Below, one piece after another: positions 7,767 to 14,867 of a stretch of 22,975 nucleotides of DNA. The DNA is from Turicibacter sp. UBA7094. GTDB taxonomy: Bacteria; Bacillota_I; Bacilli_A; MOL361; Turicibacteraceae. The stretch's first letter is position 1, and each line of letters starts with the position of its first letter. The notes below the pieces were generated by a model, which did no database searches, had not been told where the DNA came from, and saw nothing but the letters and a program-made list of their open reading frames with translations. The stretch lies in the NCBI GenBank assembly GCA_002493395.1, contig DKYS01000087.1, positions 1-22,975 of the forward strand, in the 5' to 3' direction. The position numbers were made by a program, and so were the translations under genes.

Positions 7767-7833
7767 TAGATATCACTCCTCTTTTTACTTCATTTTATTA
7801 TGAGCCAAACAAATTCATTTCATCCACGAAACT

Positions 7834-7868
7834 GAAAAGAAAACAATCGTACAACATCGACGATTGTT
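7834..7868 (-). terminator. Terminator downstream of mtnN
   Basis: A 9-bp stem AACAATCGT/ACGATTGTT (7842-7850 with 7860-7868) encloses a 9-base loop. On the minus strand it is followed by a T-rich run (TTCTTTTC). It begins 10 bases past the mtnN stop. Confidence 0.75.
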
Positions 7869-7878
7869 CACCTTAATT

Positions 7879-8568
7879 TTAGATCATTGAAACAAGTTGC
7901 ATCACCATGTCTGAAGATTCCTTCGCAGCAACTGTCAAGAACTCATTAAAGGATACATGAGACTCTTTCCCAGCAATATCCGATAACGCGCGAACAATAA
8001 TGAACGGCTTTTCATAATGGTGACACACTTGAGCCACAGCTGCTGCCTCCATTTCGATTGCAATTACCGATGGACAATTTTTCTTAATCATTTCCATTTG
8101 GTCTGGTCGATTAATAAATGAATCTCCTGTCCCAATCATTCCTAACCAATATGTTTTCCCTACTTTATCTAAAATCGATTCCACCTTTTGAATCATCGAC
8201 TCATTGGATTCATAGACGGCTGGCATTCCAGGAACTTGGCCGTAAGCGTAGTTAAAGCCTGTTACGTCAACATCATGATATAAAGTTCCTGATGAAATCA
8301 CCACATCACCAATATTCGCTTTTTCGTGTAAACCACCCGCTGAACCCGTATTAATAACACAATCAATGTCATAGTGTTCAAATAAAAGCGTTGTAGCAAT
8401 CGCTACATTCACTTTTCCAATCCCGCTTTTCAACAAGACAACATCTCGTTGATTTAATTTTCCTTTCGTAAATTCGACGTGGGCAATTGCTTTAACTTCT
8501 TCAACCTCCATTGCTTCACGTAATAAGGTTACTTCTTCTTCCATTGCGCCAATAATTGCAATTGTCAT
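7879..8568 (-). CDS. mtnN: 5'-methylthioadenosine/S-adenosylhomocysteine nucleosidase
   Basis: A 229-residue nucleosidase that cleaves the adenine from methylthioadenosine and S-adenosylhomocysteine in the methionine and SAM salvage route. MTIAIIGAMEEEV places a Glu at position 12, the general acid of the family. GTGDSF, IEMEAAAVAQVC (ribose-binding Met-Glu) and RALSDIAG (catalytic Asp) follow. The start is ATG 8568, downstream of an AAGGTGG site; a longer frame from TTG 8589 would shift the conserved Glu. The gene lies 59 bases after greA, and a hairpin fills most of that gap. Confidence 0.95.
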   Translation of the reverse strand: MTIAIIGAMEEEVTLLREAMEVEEVKAIAHVEFTKGKLNQRDVVLLKSGIGKVNVAIATTLLFEHYDIDCVINTGSAGGLHEKANIGDVVISSGTLYHDVDVTGFNYAYGQVPGMPAVYESNESMIQKVESILDKVGKTYWLGMIGTGDSFINRPDQMEMIKKNCPSVIAIEMEAAAVAQVCHHYEKPFIIVRALSDIAGKESHVSFNEFLTVAAKESSDMVMQLVSMI

Positions 8569-8594
8569 TGTTCTCAACCACCTTTTCAAATTTA

Positions 8595-8622
8595 ATAAAA
8601 AAGAGCTGCAGGGAGGCAGCTC
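8595..8622 (-). terminator. Terminator or attenuator between greA and mtnN
   Basis: A 7-bp GC-rich stem GAGCTGC/GCAGCTC (8603-8609 with 8616-8622) has a 6-base loop and is followed on the minus strand by six T residues. It starts 6 bases past the greA stop. Only about 27 bases separate the T run from the mtnN start codon, so it may work as a partial terminator. Confidence 0.85.
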
Positions 8623-8627
8623 GGGTC

Positions 8628-9098
8628 TTATTGGACATTAACGATTGAAATAGTGACCATTCCTTTAGGAGTTGACACTATTGTCGTATCGCCTTGACGT
8701 TTTCCCATTAATGCTTGTGCAATCGGTGACTCATTCGAAATTTTCGAATCAAATGGATTAGCCTCTGCACTACCTACGATTTTATACGTGACCTCTTCTT
8801 TTGCTACATCATCGCGGTAAGTGACCGTTGATCCAATCGTAATAACGTCGCTTCCTTCATCCGATTCAATCACAACAGCATTTTTTAAAATATATTGTAA
8901 TTCTTGAATACGCTCATAAACGATTGCTTGCTCTTCACGGGCTGCATCGTATTCCGCATTTTCCGAAAGGTCCCCTTGCGCACGTGCTTCTTGTAACTTA
9001 ACTTTAATTTCTTCCATTCGCACTTGCGTTAAGTGATCTAATTCATCTTGAAACTTTTTAATCCCCTCTAGGGTTAAATGTTGCTGTTTTTCTTTCAT
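8628..9098 (-). CDS. greA: Transcription elongation factor GreA
   Basis: A 156-residue cleavage factor that enters the RNA polymerase secondary channel and rescues backtracked complexes. The N-terminal coiled coil (about residues 10-75) carries the tip motif QGDLSENAEYDAA, with acidic D43 and E46. The C-terminal FKBP-like domain includes TIGSTVTY and the conserved ESPIAQALMGKRQGD. The start is ATG 9098, with GGAGG 8 bases upstream. A sigma-A promoter lies at 9153-9181, giving a leader of about 48 bases. Neighbours udk and greA are also adjacent in Bacillus. Confidence 0.97.
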   Translation of the reverse strand: MKEKQQHLTLEGIKKFQDELDHLTQVRMEEIKVKLQEARAQGDLSENAEYDAAREEQAIVYERIQELQYILKNAVVIESDEGSDVITIGSTVTYRDDVAKEEVTYKIVGSAEANPFDSKISNESPIAQALMGKRQGDTTIVSTPKGMVTISIVNVQ

Positions 9099-9152
9099 TA
9101 AAAATTCCTCCGAATCAATTGAAACCAGTAAGATTGATTATTTCAACTATCT

Positions 9153-9181
9153 ATTATACATGAACTTAATTATTTAGTAAA
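9153..9181 (-). promoter_or_regulatory. Sigma-A promoter of greA
   Basis: On the minus strand there is a -35 box TTTACT (9176-9181), a 17-base spacer and a perfect -10 box TATAAT (9153-9158). Transcription would start near 9146. Confidence 0.75.
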
Positions 9182-9315
9182 CATTCTACCATTAATCTAA
9201 TCAATGTGAACGGCCCTTAAATGACTATCTTTTTATATTATTCCAATTTTAGGATAGTTTATACCTTTTTTTCAATAAAAGATAGTTTTTTTTAAATAAC
9301 GACCTTTTTCGTTCT
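9182..9315. other. udk-greA spacer with repeated GATAGT element
   Basis: This AT-rich spacer holds ACTATCTTTT (9224-9233), GATAGT (9253-9258) and AAAAGATAGT (9277-9286), so the last two can each pair with the first. The T run follows only on the plus-strand reading, where no gene ends. I see no normal terminator for udk here. Confidence 0.4.
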
Positions 9316-9936
9316 CTAAGCACTTAAAATACTATTAATTTTAGTAATTAATAAATCAAGGGCCACCGCGTTTGTCTTTCCGTCTGGTACAATGATATCA
9401 GCATATTTTTTCGTGGGTTCAACAAATTCTTGATGCATTGGTTTAACCGATTCTATATATTGCGCAATCACCGACTCAATCGTACGCCCTCGCTCGGTCG
9501 TATCACGTAATAATCGGCGGATAAAACGAATATCATCATCACTTTCTACAAATATTTTAATATCCAATAATTCTCTAATTTTGACATCCTCTAAAACAAA
9601 CAGTCCTTCAACAATAATAATTTTAGTCGGATTAACTTTTTCAGTCACATGACTGCGCGTATGCTGCGTATAATCATACGTTGGTTTTTCAATCGAATAC
9701 CCGAGAATTAATTTTTTCAAATGCGTCACTAATAACTCGTTATCCATCGATAATGGATGGTCGTAATTCGTCTTAACCCGCTCTTCCATCGTCATATGAC
9801 TTTGATCATTATAATAATCATCTTGACGTAATAATGTAATCGTACGGTCTGAAAAGGCATCATATAAAATACGTGAAACACTTGTTTTTCCTGAAGCTGT
9901 CCCACCAGCCACACCGATAATTAATGGTTTGTTCAT
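9316..9936 (-). CDS. udk: Uridine kinase (uridine/cytidine monophosphokinase)
   Basis: A 206-residue P-loop kinase that phosphorylates uridine and cytidine to UMP and CMP in pyrimidine salvage. The Walker A motif GGTASGKTS is at residues 11-19, followed by RQDDYYND, YDHPLSMD (nucleoside-binding region), IIVEGLFVLED and RRLLRDTTERGR, the lid Arg cluster. Length is normal for the family. The start is ATG 9936, with GAGG 9 bases upstream. A promoter at 10060-10088 and a structured leader precede it, so it need not depend on trhP2 transcription. Confidence 0.96.
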   Translation of the reverse strand: MNKPLIIGVAGGTASGKTSVSRILYDAFSDRTITLLRQDDYYNDQSHMTMEERVKTNYDHPLSMDNELLVTHLKKLILGYSIEKPTYDYTQHTRSHVTEKVNPTKIIIVEGLFVLEDVKIRELLDIKIFVESDDDIRFIRRLLRDTTERGRTIESVIAQYIESVKPMHQEFVEPTKKYADIIVPDGKTNAVALDLLITKINSILSA

Positions 9937-9967
9937 TTTTCTCTACCTCATTTATAACAATATTTTT

Positions 9968-10038
9968 AAAAAAAGATTGAATAACGTTCTCTGTAGAAGA
10001 AATCGATATCCCATCTTTTTTAGTATTTTCTATTCAAT
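9968..10038 (-). promoter_or_regulatory. Attenuator-like pairing in the udk leader
   Basis: In the predicted udk leader, ATTGAATA (10031-10038) can pair perfectly with TATTCAAT (9976-9983). On the minus strand the second arm is followed by C and seven T residues (9968-9974). The 47-base loop contains AAAAAGAT, which can instead pair with the ATCTTTTT made by the end of the second arm and the T run. The two pairings exclude each other, as in an attenuator. Only pairing potential is seen; stability was not computed. Confidence 0.35.
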
Positions 10039-10059
10039 ACCTTTCAATTCCAAATATGT

Positions 10060-10088
10060 AGTATACACTAACTTTTTTTAAAATTCAA
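10060..10088 (-). promoter_or_regulatory. Sigma-A promoter of udk
   Basis: On the minus strand there is a -35 box TTGAAT (10083-10088), a 17-base spacer and a -10 box TATACT (10060-10065). The start would be near 10053, leaving a leader of about 117 bases before the udk ATG. Confidence 0.7.
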
Positions 10089-10139
10089 CATTTTTTCGTG
10101 AATTTCGGCAGTGGGTGAGCACTTCTCTTCCTTAATTGC

Positions 10140-10177
10140 AATTAAAAGCCATAGCGAATCCGCTATGGCTTTTAATT
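10140..10177 (-). terminator. Terminator overlapping the trhP2 stop
   Basis: A 17-bp perfect stem (10140-10156 with 10161-10177) has loop GATT on the minus strand. Its descending arm ends in TTTTAATT. The ascending arm includes two bases of the trhP2 stop codon. Confidence 0.85.
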
Positions 10178-11441
10178 ATTTCATATGTTTACGCATCATA
10201 TCATTTTTATAAACTTTAAATGGAACTTTAAATTTTAAAACTTGCTTTGGATGACGCGCCACTTCGAGCGCCTCACCACGTTCATCGAATAGCTCCTCAA
10301 TGGTCATCACTTGGGTTTTAATTTTAGGACCAAAGAATTCCACTACTTCTCCCTTTTTAAAATGATTACGTTGTTGGAGCGTCACTTCCTGGGTCTGTTC
10401 ATCATAATCAAGGACAAGACCAATAAACTCTTGCGTTGGATGCTCATCGCGATTATTAAACATCTGTTCTTCGTATGAGGGAATTCCTTCAAAGAATGCA
10501 GGCGCTGTTTCACGATTCGCGCATTTCGATAATTCGACTAATAACGATTCGTCAAAAACAAAATGGTCAGGATCTTCGCAATATAAATCAATTAATTTAC
10601 GATACGTACTCACAACCGTTGCTACGTAATGAATAGATTTCATTCGTCCCTCAATTTTTAAACTATCAATTCCAAGTTCAATCATCTCAGGAACTGAACG
10701 TAATAAATTTAAATCTTTTGGGCTCATCGCAAACTTAATTTCATCTTCACCAAATAATCGAGACATTTCATTATCTTCTTTTTTAATCAAATCATACTCC
10801 CAACGGCATGACTGACAACATCCCCCCCGGTTAGAATCGCGGGCAGTCATATGATTCGATAACGTACAACGTCCAGAGTATGCAATACACATCGCTCCGT
10901 GAACGAAAGCTTCGATTTCTACATTCGTCTGATCCATAATTTCCTTAATCTCTTCTTTTGTCGTTTCACGTGCAAGGACGACGCGATGAAGTCCCTCTTG
11001 TTCCCAAAATTTGACCGCCATCACATTCATCGTCGATTGTTGTGTACTTAAATGAACTTCAACATTTGGCGCGACACGTTTACACGTTTCAATAATTAAT
11101 GGATCAGCAACAATAATCCCAGATACTCCAATTTTACCCAACTCTGTTAAATACTCTTCAAGTCCCTCCATATTTTCATTATGCGCAATAATATTTGTGG
11201 TAATATAAATTTTTGCGCCATACGGTTTCGCAAACTCAACCCCTTCACGGATTTCTTCTAATGAAAAATTTTGCGCATTTGAGCGAAGACCAAACTCACG
11301 TCCACCAATAAAAACAGCATCAGCGCCGTAAACAACAGCAATTTTTAATTTTTCAAGTGATCCTGCTGGAGCAAGTAACTCTGGTTTTTTTACAATGACA
11401 CGTTTTCCATCAATGATGGCTGATACTTTTTGTCTTGGCAT
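10176..11441 (-). CDS. trhP2: tRNA 5-hydroxyuridine synthesis protein, U32 family (TrhP2)
   Basis: A 421-residue U32 peptidase-like protein matching B. subtilis YrrO. The family signature is complete: EAFVHGAMCIAYSGRC with the following TLS, then a GGCCQSC cluster; these Cys residues are the likely iron-sulfur ligands. The N-terminal barrel begins KPELLAPAGSLEKLK with GADAVFIGG. In B. subtilis and E. coli, TrhP proteins make 5-hydroxyuridine at wobble position 34 of tRNAs, using prephenate-derived chemistry; the peptidase name is historical. The start is ATG 11441, with GGGAGGAG 9 bases upstream. trhP1 ends 21 bases upstream, so the two are co-transcribed, and a terminator overlaps its stop. 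Confidence 0.9.
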   Translation of the reverse strand: MPRQKVSAIIDGKRVIVKKPELLAPAGSLEKLKIAVVYGADAVFIGGREFGLRSNAQNFSLEEIREGVEFAKPYGAKIYITTNIIAHNENMEGLEEYLTELGKIGVSGIIVADPLIIETCKRVAPNVEVHLSTQQSTMNVMAVKFWEQEGLHRVVLARETTKEEIKEIMDQTNVEIEAFVHGAMCIAYSGRCTLSNHMTARDSNRGGCCQSCRWEYDLIKKEDNEMSRLFGEDEIKFAMSPKDLNLLRSVPEMIELGIDSLKIEGRMKSIHYVATVVSTYRKLIDLYCEDPDHFVFDESLLVELSKCANRETAPAFFEGIPSYEEQMFNNRDEHPTQEFIGLVLDYDEQTQEVTLQQRNHFKKGEVVEFFGPKIKTQVMTIEELFDERGEALEVARHPKQVLKFKVPFKVYKNDMMRKHMK

Positions 11442-11462
11442 AATGATGCACTCCTCCCTTAA

Positions 11463-12398
11463 TTATTTATTTTTATAAATCGATGGTTTATAGAAAAATC
11501 CACGATCAAGAAGTCGGGCTGTCGGTTGAATTTCTTCCATTTTTTTATAAAGGGCAACTCCTACTTGTCGATACTTTACCTCATCTTCAAAAAATAAATC
11601 AATCGCAAAACGATACGCCTTTGTCACTGCTAATAAATATTCACGCGACTTTAAGACACCGTCAATTCGGAAAGCATCAACACCCGCCTCAATGAACTCA
11701 GCTAAATCATCAATCATGCAAACATCGCTTCCATTAAAGATATGTGTCCCTTGTTCATCTTCAAAAACAGGATAATATAATTGACGATCAGGGTCAAATA
11801 ATTGAAGTCCTTGCTCACGTGATTGAACCGTTTGAACAACTTGTCCTTGAAACTTCAAATAGTTTCCAACCAAAAGACGACGAGATTGGAACATACAAAT
11901 CGCTCCATGCACTAAAATTTCAATCTCACCTTTTGCATGACGCTTCGTTTCAATCACGGAATCTTTCATAAGCTCCGGCGCTAAGATGGTACGACGCACA
12001 CCACGATCATACCAATAATTAACCGTGAAATAATTGGTTCCAAGCGTTTCACTACTCCATTGTAACGTCATATCGGGCATTATTTCTTTCGCTAACATAT
12101 ACGCCCCAGGATCAGAAAAACGTAAGGCGTCAATCTCCCATGTTTTTATCTCCTCTAGGTATTCACGCAATTCATTCAACAAGGCATTCGTCATTATCGC
12201 ATTAATCGCGAGATAAACTTTCTTCTGATGACTTTTGATTAATTGAATCGCCGCATCTAACTCCTCTTTATTAAAATAACCGGCTAAACGTAACCCAAAC
12301 TTTTCATCACCGACAATAAAAGCATCTGCACCCGCTTCAATTAAAGCTTCAATCTCATCTAGGTGATGAGGTGTCACAACTAACTCTGGTTTTTTCAT
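11463..12398 (-). CDS. trhP1: tRNA 5-hydroxyuridine synthesis protein, U32 family (TrhP1)
   Basis: A 311-residue shorter U32 paralogue matching B. subtilis YrrN. Its start (KPELVVTPHHLDEIEAL, GADAFIVGDEKFGLR) aligns with TrhP2, showing they are tandem paralogues. The signature region is EILVHGAICMFQSRR: the first Cys remains, but the second is replaced and the GGCCQSC cluster is missing. It is therefore unlikely to hold the same metal cluster and may be the partner subunit of TrhP2. The start is ATG 12398; its ribosome binding site (AGTGAG) is weak compared with its neighbours. It is separated from trmR by a terminator and a 300-base leader-like spacer. Confidence 0.88.
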   Translation of the reverse strand: MKKPELVVTPHHLDEIEALIEAGADAFIVGDEKFGLRLAGYFNKEELDAAIQLIKSHQKKVYLAINAIMTNALLNELREYLEEIKTWEIDALRFSDPGAYMLAKEIMPDMTLQWSSETLGTNYFTVNYWYDRGVRRTILAPELMKDSVIETKRHAKGEIEILVHGAICMFQSRRLLVGNYLKFQGQVVQTVQSREQGLQLFDPDRQLYYPVFEDEQGTHIFNGSDVCMIDDLAEFIEAGVDAFRIDGVLKSREYLLAVTKAYRFAIDLFFEDEVKYRQVGVALYKKMEEIQPTARLLDRGFFYKPSIYKNK

Positions 12399-12683
12399 TT
12401 TATCAACTCACTTTATCAAACTAACTTTTAAAATTATTTTGCATTCTTACACAATTAAAGGCGTGACTTTCTTCACAAAAAAACTCCACCCCTCCAACAT
12501 CAAAGACTCGCTTGTTGATATAAAACTGCCCCACTCAACATGAGCACAGCCCCTTTTAACAAACGAACGATTTCTTTGAATTGGTTTACTTTAAAACATA
12601 TAGTGGCACTCTATGATTATAAACCACTTGCTTTTTTTTTGCACTTATTTTGGCTTAATTTGTTCAAAATAATCACATCTTCA
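12399..12683 (-). other. Leader-like spacer before trhP1 with two micro-ORFs
   Basis: This stretch holds no full-size gene. On the minus strand, a 13-codon frame runs from ATG 12541 to TGA 12500 (MLSGAVLYQQASL), with AAGGGG 8 bases upstream. A 9-codon frame runs from GTG 12476 to TAA 12447 (MKKVTPLIV), with GGAGGGG further upstream. trhP1 starts 48 bases after the second stop. The frame of the first micro-ORF stays open upstream without a start codon, so a decayed gene is an alternative. I am unsure that either is translated. Confidence 0.3.
12616..12621 (-). promoter_or_regulatory. Candidate -10 box for trhP1-trhP2
   Basis: A perfect TATAAT on the minus strand lies 63 bases downstream of the trmR terminator, where a new promoter is needed. 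The hexamer 17 bases upstream (GTGCAA) is a poor -35 box, and an A9 tract lies in the spacer region. Confidence 0.35.
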
Positions 12684-12719
12684 CTTAAAAACCATCGCTA
12701 GTTAGCGATGGTTTTTAAG
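12684..12719 (-). terminator. Terminator containing the trmR stop codon
   Basis: A 15-bp perfect stem (12684-12698 with 12705-12719) encloses a 6-base loop. The trmR stop codon (12702-12704) lies in the loop, and the last five codons form the ascending arm. The descending arm ends in TTTTTAAG on the minus strand. Confidence 0.85.
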
Positions 12720-13370
12720 AACCTCTTTATTTTTTTTCAGGCTAACAGCAACCCCATCTCCTATCGGTAACAATAACGTATCGTAGGCTTCATGATGTGC
12801 CAACCAATCATTATAGCGGTTAATTTTTCGAACTAACTGTCTTAAATTACGACTTTGTTTTTGCTGGTGGTCAAAAATATGCCCGTGAAAAATCAAATTA
12901 TCACTAATAATCATCCCGTCTTCTTTTAATAAGGGTTCATATTTTTCAAAAAACTTTTGATACTGCGCTTTCGCTGCATCAATAAAAATCACATCATATT
13001 TTAAAAGTGGCAAACTCTCATTCTTAATCTCAAGTGCATCTGCCTCAATTAAAGAAACTTGATTTTGAAGGTCCGCCCGCTTATGGTAAGAGACCGCTTC
13101 TTGATAGCGCGTCTCATCACGCTCAATACTTACAATTTTTGTATGGGGTAAATGTCTGGCCATCATTAATGACGAATAACCAATCGCCGTCCCAATTTCT
13201 AAAATGGATTCAGGATTTTTAATGCGTAAAAGTTGAAGCATCAACTCAAGTCCTTGTTCTTGAATAATGGGTACATCGTGTTCTTCAGCATACTGTTTCA
13301 TTTCTAGTGAAAGATCATCATGAATGATGGTCTTGAATCGACTCATTAACTCTAATAATTGTTCATTCAT
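12702..13370 (-). CDS. trmR: tRNA 5-hydroxyuridine methyltransferase TrmR
   Basis: A 222-residue O-methyltransferase of the catechol-methyltransferase-like family, matching B. subtilis YrrM. Motif I is ILEIGTAIGYSS at about residue 56, then SIERDE (SAM ribose contact), FIDAAKAQYQKFFE (metal Asp) and SDNLIFHG (second metal ligands). In B. subtilis TrmR methylates ho5U34 to 5-methoxyuridine, the step after TrhP1 and TrhP2, and the same gene order is kept here. The start is ATG 13370, preceded by AAGGGGG. It follows mltG by 12 bases. Its last residues are encoded by a terminator hairpin. Confidence 0.93.
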   Translation of the reverse strand: MNEQLLELMSRFKTIIHDDLSLEMKQYAEEHDVPIIQEQGLELMLQLLRIKNPESILEIGTAIGYSSLMMARHLPHTKIVSIERDETRYQEAVSYHKRADLQNQVSLIEADALEIKNESLPLLKYDVIFIDAAKAQYQKFFEKYEPLLKEDGMIISDNLIFHGHIFDHQQKQSRNLRQLVRKINRYNDWLAHHEAYDTLLLPIGDGVAVSLKKNKEVLKNHR

Positions 13371-13382
13371 TTCATTACCCCC

Positions 13383-14480
13383 TTATTGTGGTCGACACAC
13401 GTTAGTTCCGGCTTCATATGAAGGAAGTAAATAGGCACGATAAAAGTCCATATGTTCCTCATAAGTTTCAAAGAAATGTGTTTTTCCATCCACACAGCCA
13501 TACATATCCGCTATAAAATACAAATACGAATGACTCGCGGGTTGTAAAACAGCCTCAACCGCATCGATAGACGGACTACTTACCGGACCAATTGGAATCC
13601 CTTGTGTCACATACGTATTATATGGAGATGGCGTCTGCGTCATCGCCTCAGTCACTCGAACTGCATGTTCACCAAGCGCATATAGCACCGTCATGTCGCT
13701 TTGTAAATACATACCTGTTTGAATTCGATTTAAAAAGACACCTGCTACCATCGGCATTTCCTCTGTGTTTTGAGTTTCTCCCTCAATAACCGACGCTAGA
13801 GCCATCACCTCGTGAATACTTAACTCATTGGTATCAAATAGTTCACGCAGCGGATCTAGTTTTTGTTTGGTCACATCTAACATCTGACGTGTTAACTCAT
13901 CAACGGTATGCGCCCCTTTAGAAAATGAATACGTAATTGGGTAAAAATACCCTTCAAGTGGATATTTAATTCCCTCCTGTAAAATATCTTCCGTTAAAAA
14001 CCAATAATCATTAATGAGTGTCATTAAATATTCTTTATTTTTCCATTCAGTTAATAAATCCTCTGCCGTTAATGCCACTAACGGAGATACATTTACTGCA
14101 ATATACTCTAAATCATACCCTTCGGGAATGGTTACTTTAACCATATCTGGTTCAACAACGAGCCCTTTTTCAAACTTTTGATACATTTGTTCCAAAGTCA
14201 TCGAGGAGGATACTTCATATTCACCGGCCTGAATATGAGACCAATCATGAAGACGAACAAGTAAATCGGCCATTTTAGGATGTTTAATCACTCCGAGTTG
14301 CGCCAACTGTTGATTAACTTTCTTCGTCGTTGTTCCAGGTTCAATTGTATAATTAATCACTGTGTTATCCTCGGAATTTACCGGCTTAACTGTTGCATAA
14401 TACAAATAACCGCCATACAAAACGACGGCCAGTACAACAGCAAGCCCCATCCAAGCAAAAACACGCATCGCTTTACTCAT
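13383..14480 (-). CDS. mltG: Endolytic murein transglycosylase MltG
   Basis: A 365-residue YceG-family lytic transglycosylase that cuts nascent glycan strands near the membrane. One transmembrane helix (about residues 9-28) anchors it, with the enzyme outside. A LysM-like part (EPGTTTKKVNQQL) precedes the catalytic region. The likely catalytic Glu is E233 in ALASVIEGET, followed by VAGVFLNR, LQSDMTVLYALG and SPYNTYVTQGIPIGPVSSPS. Two Cys residues (in YGCVDGK and at the C-terminal NVCRPQ) might form a disulfide. The start is ATG 14480, with GAGGTG 7 bases upstream. A strong hairpin lies 22 bases before the start, and trmR follows 12 bases later. Confidence 0.95.
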   Translation of the reverse strand: MSKAMRVFAWMGLAVVLAVVLYGGYLYYATVKPVNSEDNTVINYTIEPGTTTKKVNQQLAQLGVIKHPKMADLLVRLHDWSHIQAGEYEVSSSMTLEQMYQKFEKGLVVEPDMVKVTIPEGYDLEYIAVNVSPLVALTAEDLLTEWKNKEYLMTLINDYWFLTEDILQEGIKYPLEGYFYPITYSFSKGAHTVDELTRQMLDVTKQKLDPLRELFDTNELSIHEVMALASVIEGETQNTEEMPMVAGVFLNRIQTGMYLQSDMTVLYALGEHAVRVTEAMTQTPSPYNTYVTQGIPIGPVSSPSIDAVEAVLQPASHSYLYFIADMYGCVDGKTHFFETYEEHMDFYRAYLLPSYEAGTNVCRPQ

Positions 14481-14502
14481 CTAATTTCACCTCTAAAATA
14501 AA

Positions 14503-14538
14503 CAGTGCGAGGATAGAGACAGCTCCACCCCCGCACTG
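14503..14538 (-). terminator. Hairpin (terminator or attenuator) between yrzB and mltG
   Basis: The minus-strand RNA can form a continuous 16-bp stem with three G.U pairs and loop CUGU (14503-14518 with 14523-14538). On the plus strand those pairs would be A-C mismatches, so the structure belongs to the minus transcript. The run after it is TTTATTTTA, a weak T tract that merges into the mltG ribosome binding site. Confidence 0.75.
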
Positions 14539-14552
14539 CTTTTTATCAATTA

Positions 14553-14846
14553 TTATTCACCTTCGGCTTCTTCATCTGCTAAAAATGTATTAATGACTTC
14601 TTCGATCATATCCCATTCAGCATCTGTTTCAACAGGTAATAATTCTCCACCTTCATTGTTGCTACTTGGAACATAAGCTGAAACATGTAAATCAACATTT
14701 CCATCTGCATCTTCATGTTCCGCTCCGACTGGGTAGTAAACAACATATGATTTATTATAATCATCTGAATCAAATGTGAATAAAATCTCACATAATAACT
14801 CATTTCCATTTTCATCAATCACTGTTAATTGGTTTTCATCTAACAT
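14553..14846 (-). CDS. yrzB: DUF1292 family protein (YrzB)
   Basis: A 97-residue acidic protein of the DUF1292 family, function unknown. It shows the typical start (DENGNELLCEILFTFD), the YVVYYP strand and the DAEWDMIEEVINTF helix close to an acidic C-terminus. The start is ATG 14846, with AGAGGTG 6 bases upstream; the in-frame GTG at 14855 is too near that site. It lies 21 bases after ruvX. The order ireB-ruvX-yrzB is widely conserved in Bacillota. Confidence 0.92.
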   Translation of the reverse strand: MLDENQLTVIDENGNELLCEILFTFDSDDYNKSYVVYYPVGAEHEDADGNVDLHVSAYVPSSNNEGGELLPVETDAEWDMIEEVINTFLADEEAEGE

Positions 14847-14867
14847 TACTAACACCTCTTATTTTTA

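Noticed and set aside
9224..9286. Inverted repeat ACTATCTTTT/AAAAGATAGT as a udk terminator
   Set aside because: The T run is on the plus-strand side, the loop is 43 bases, and no plus-strand gene ends there.
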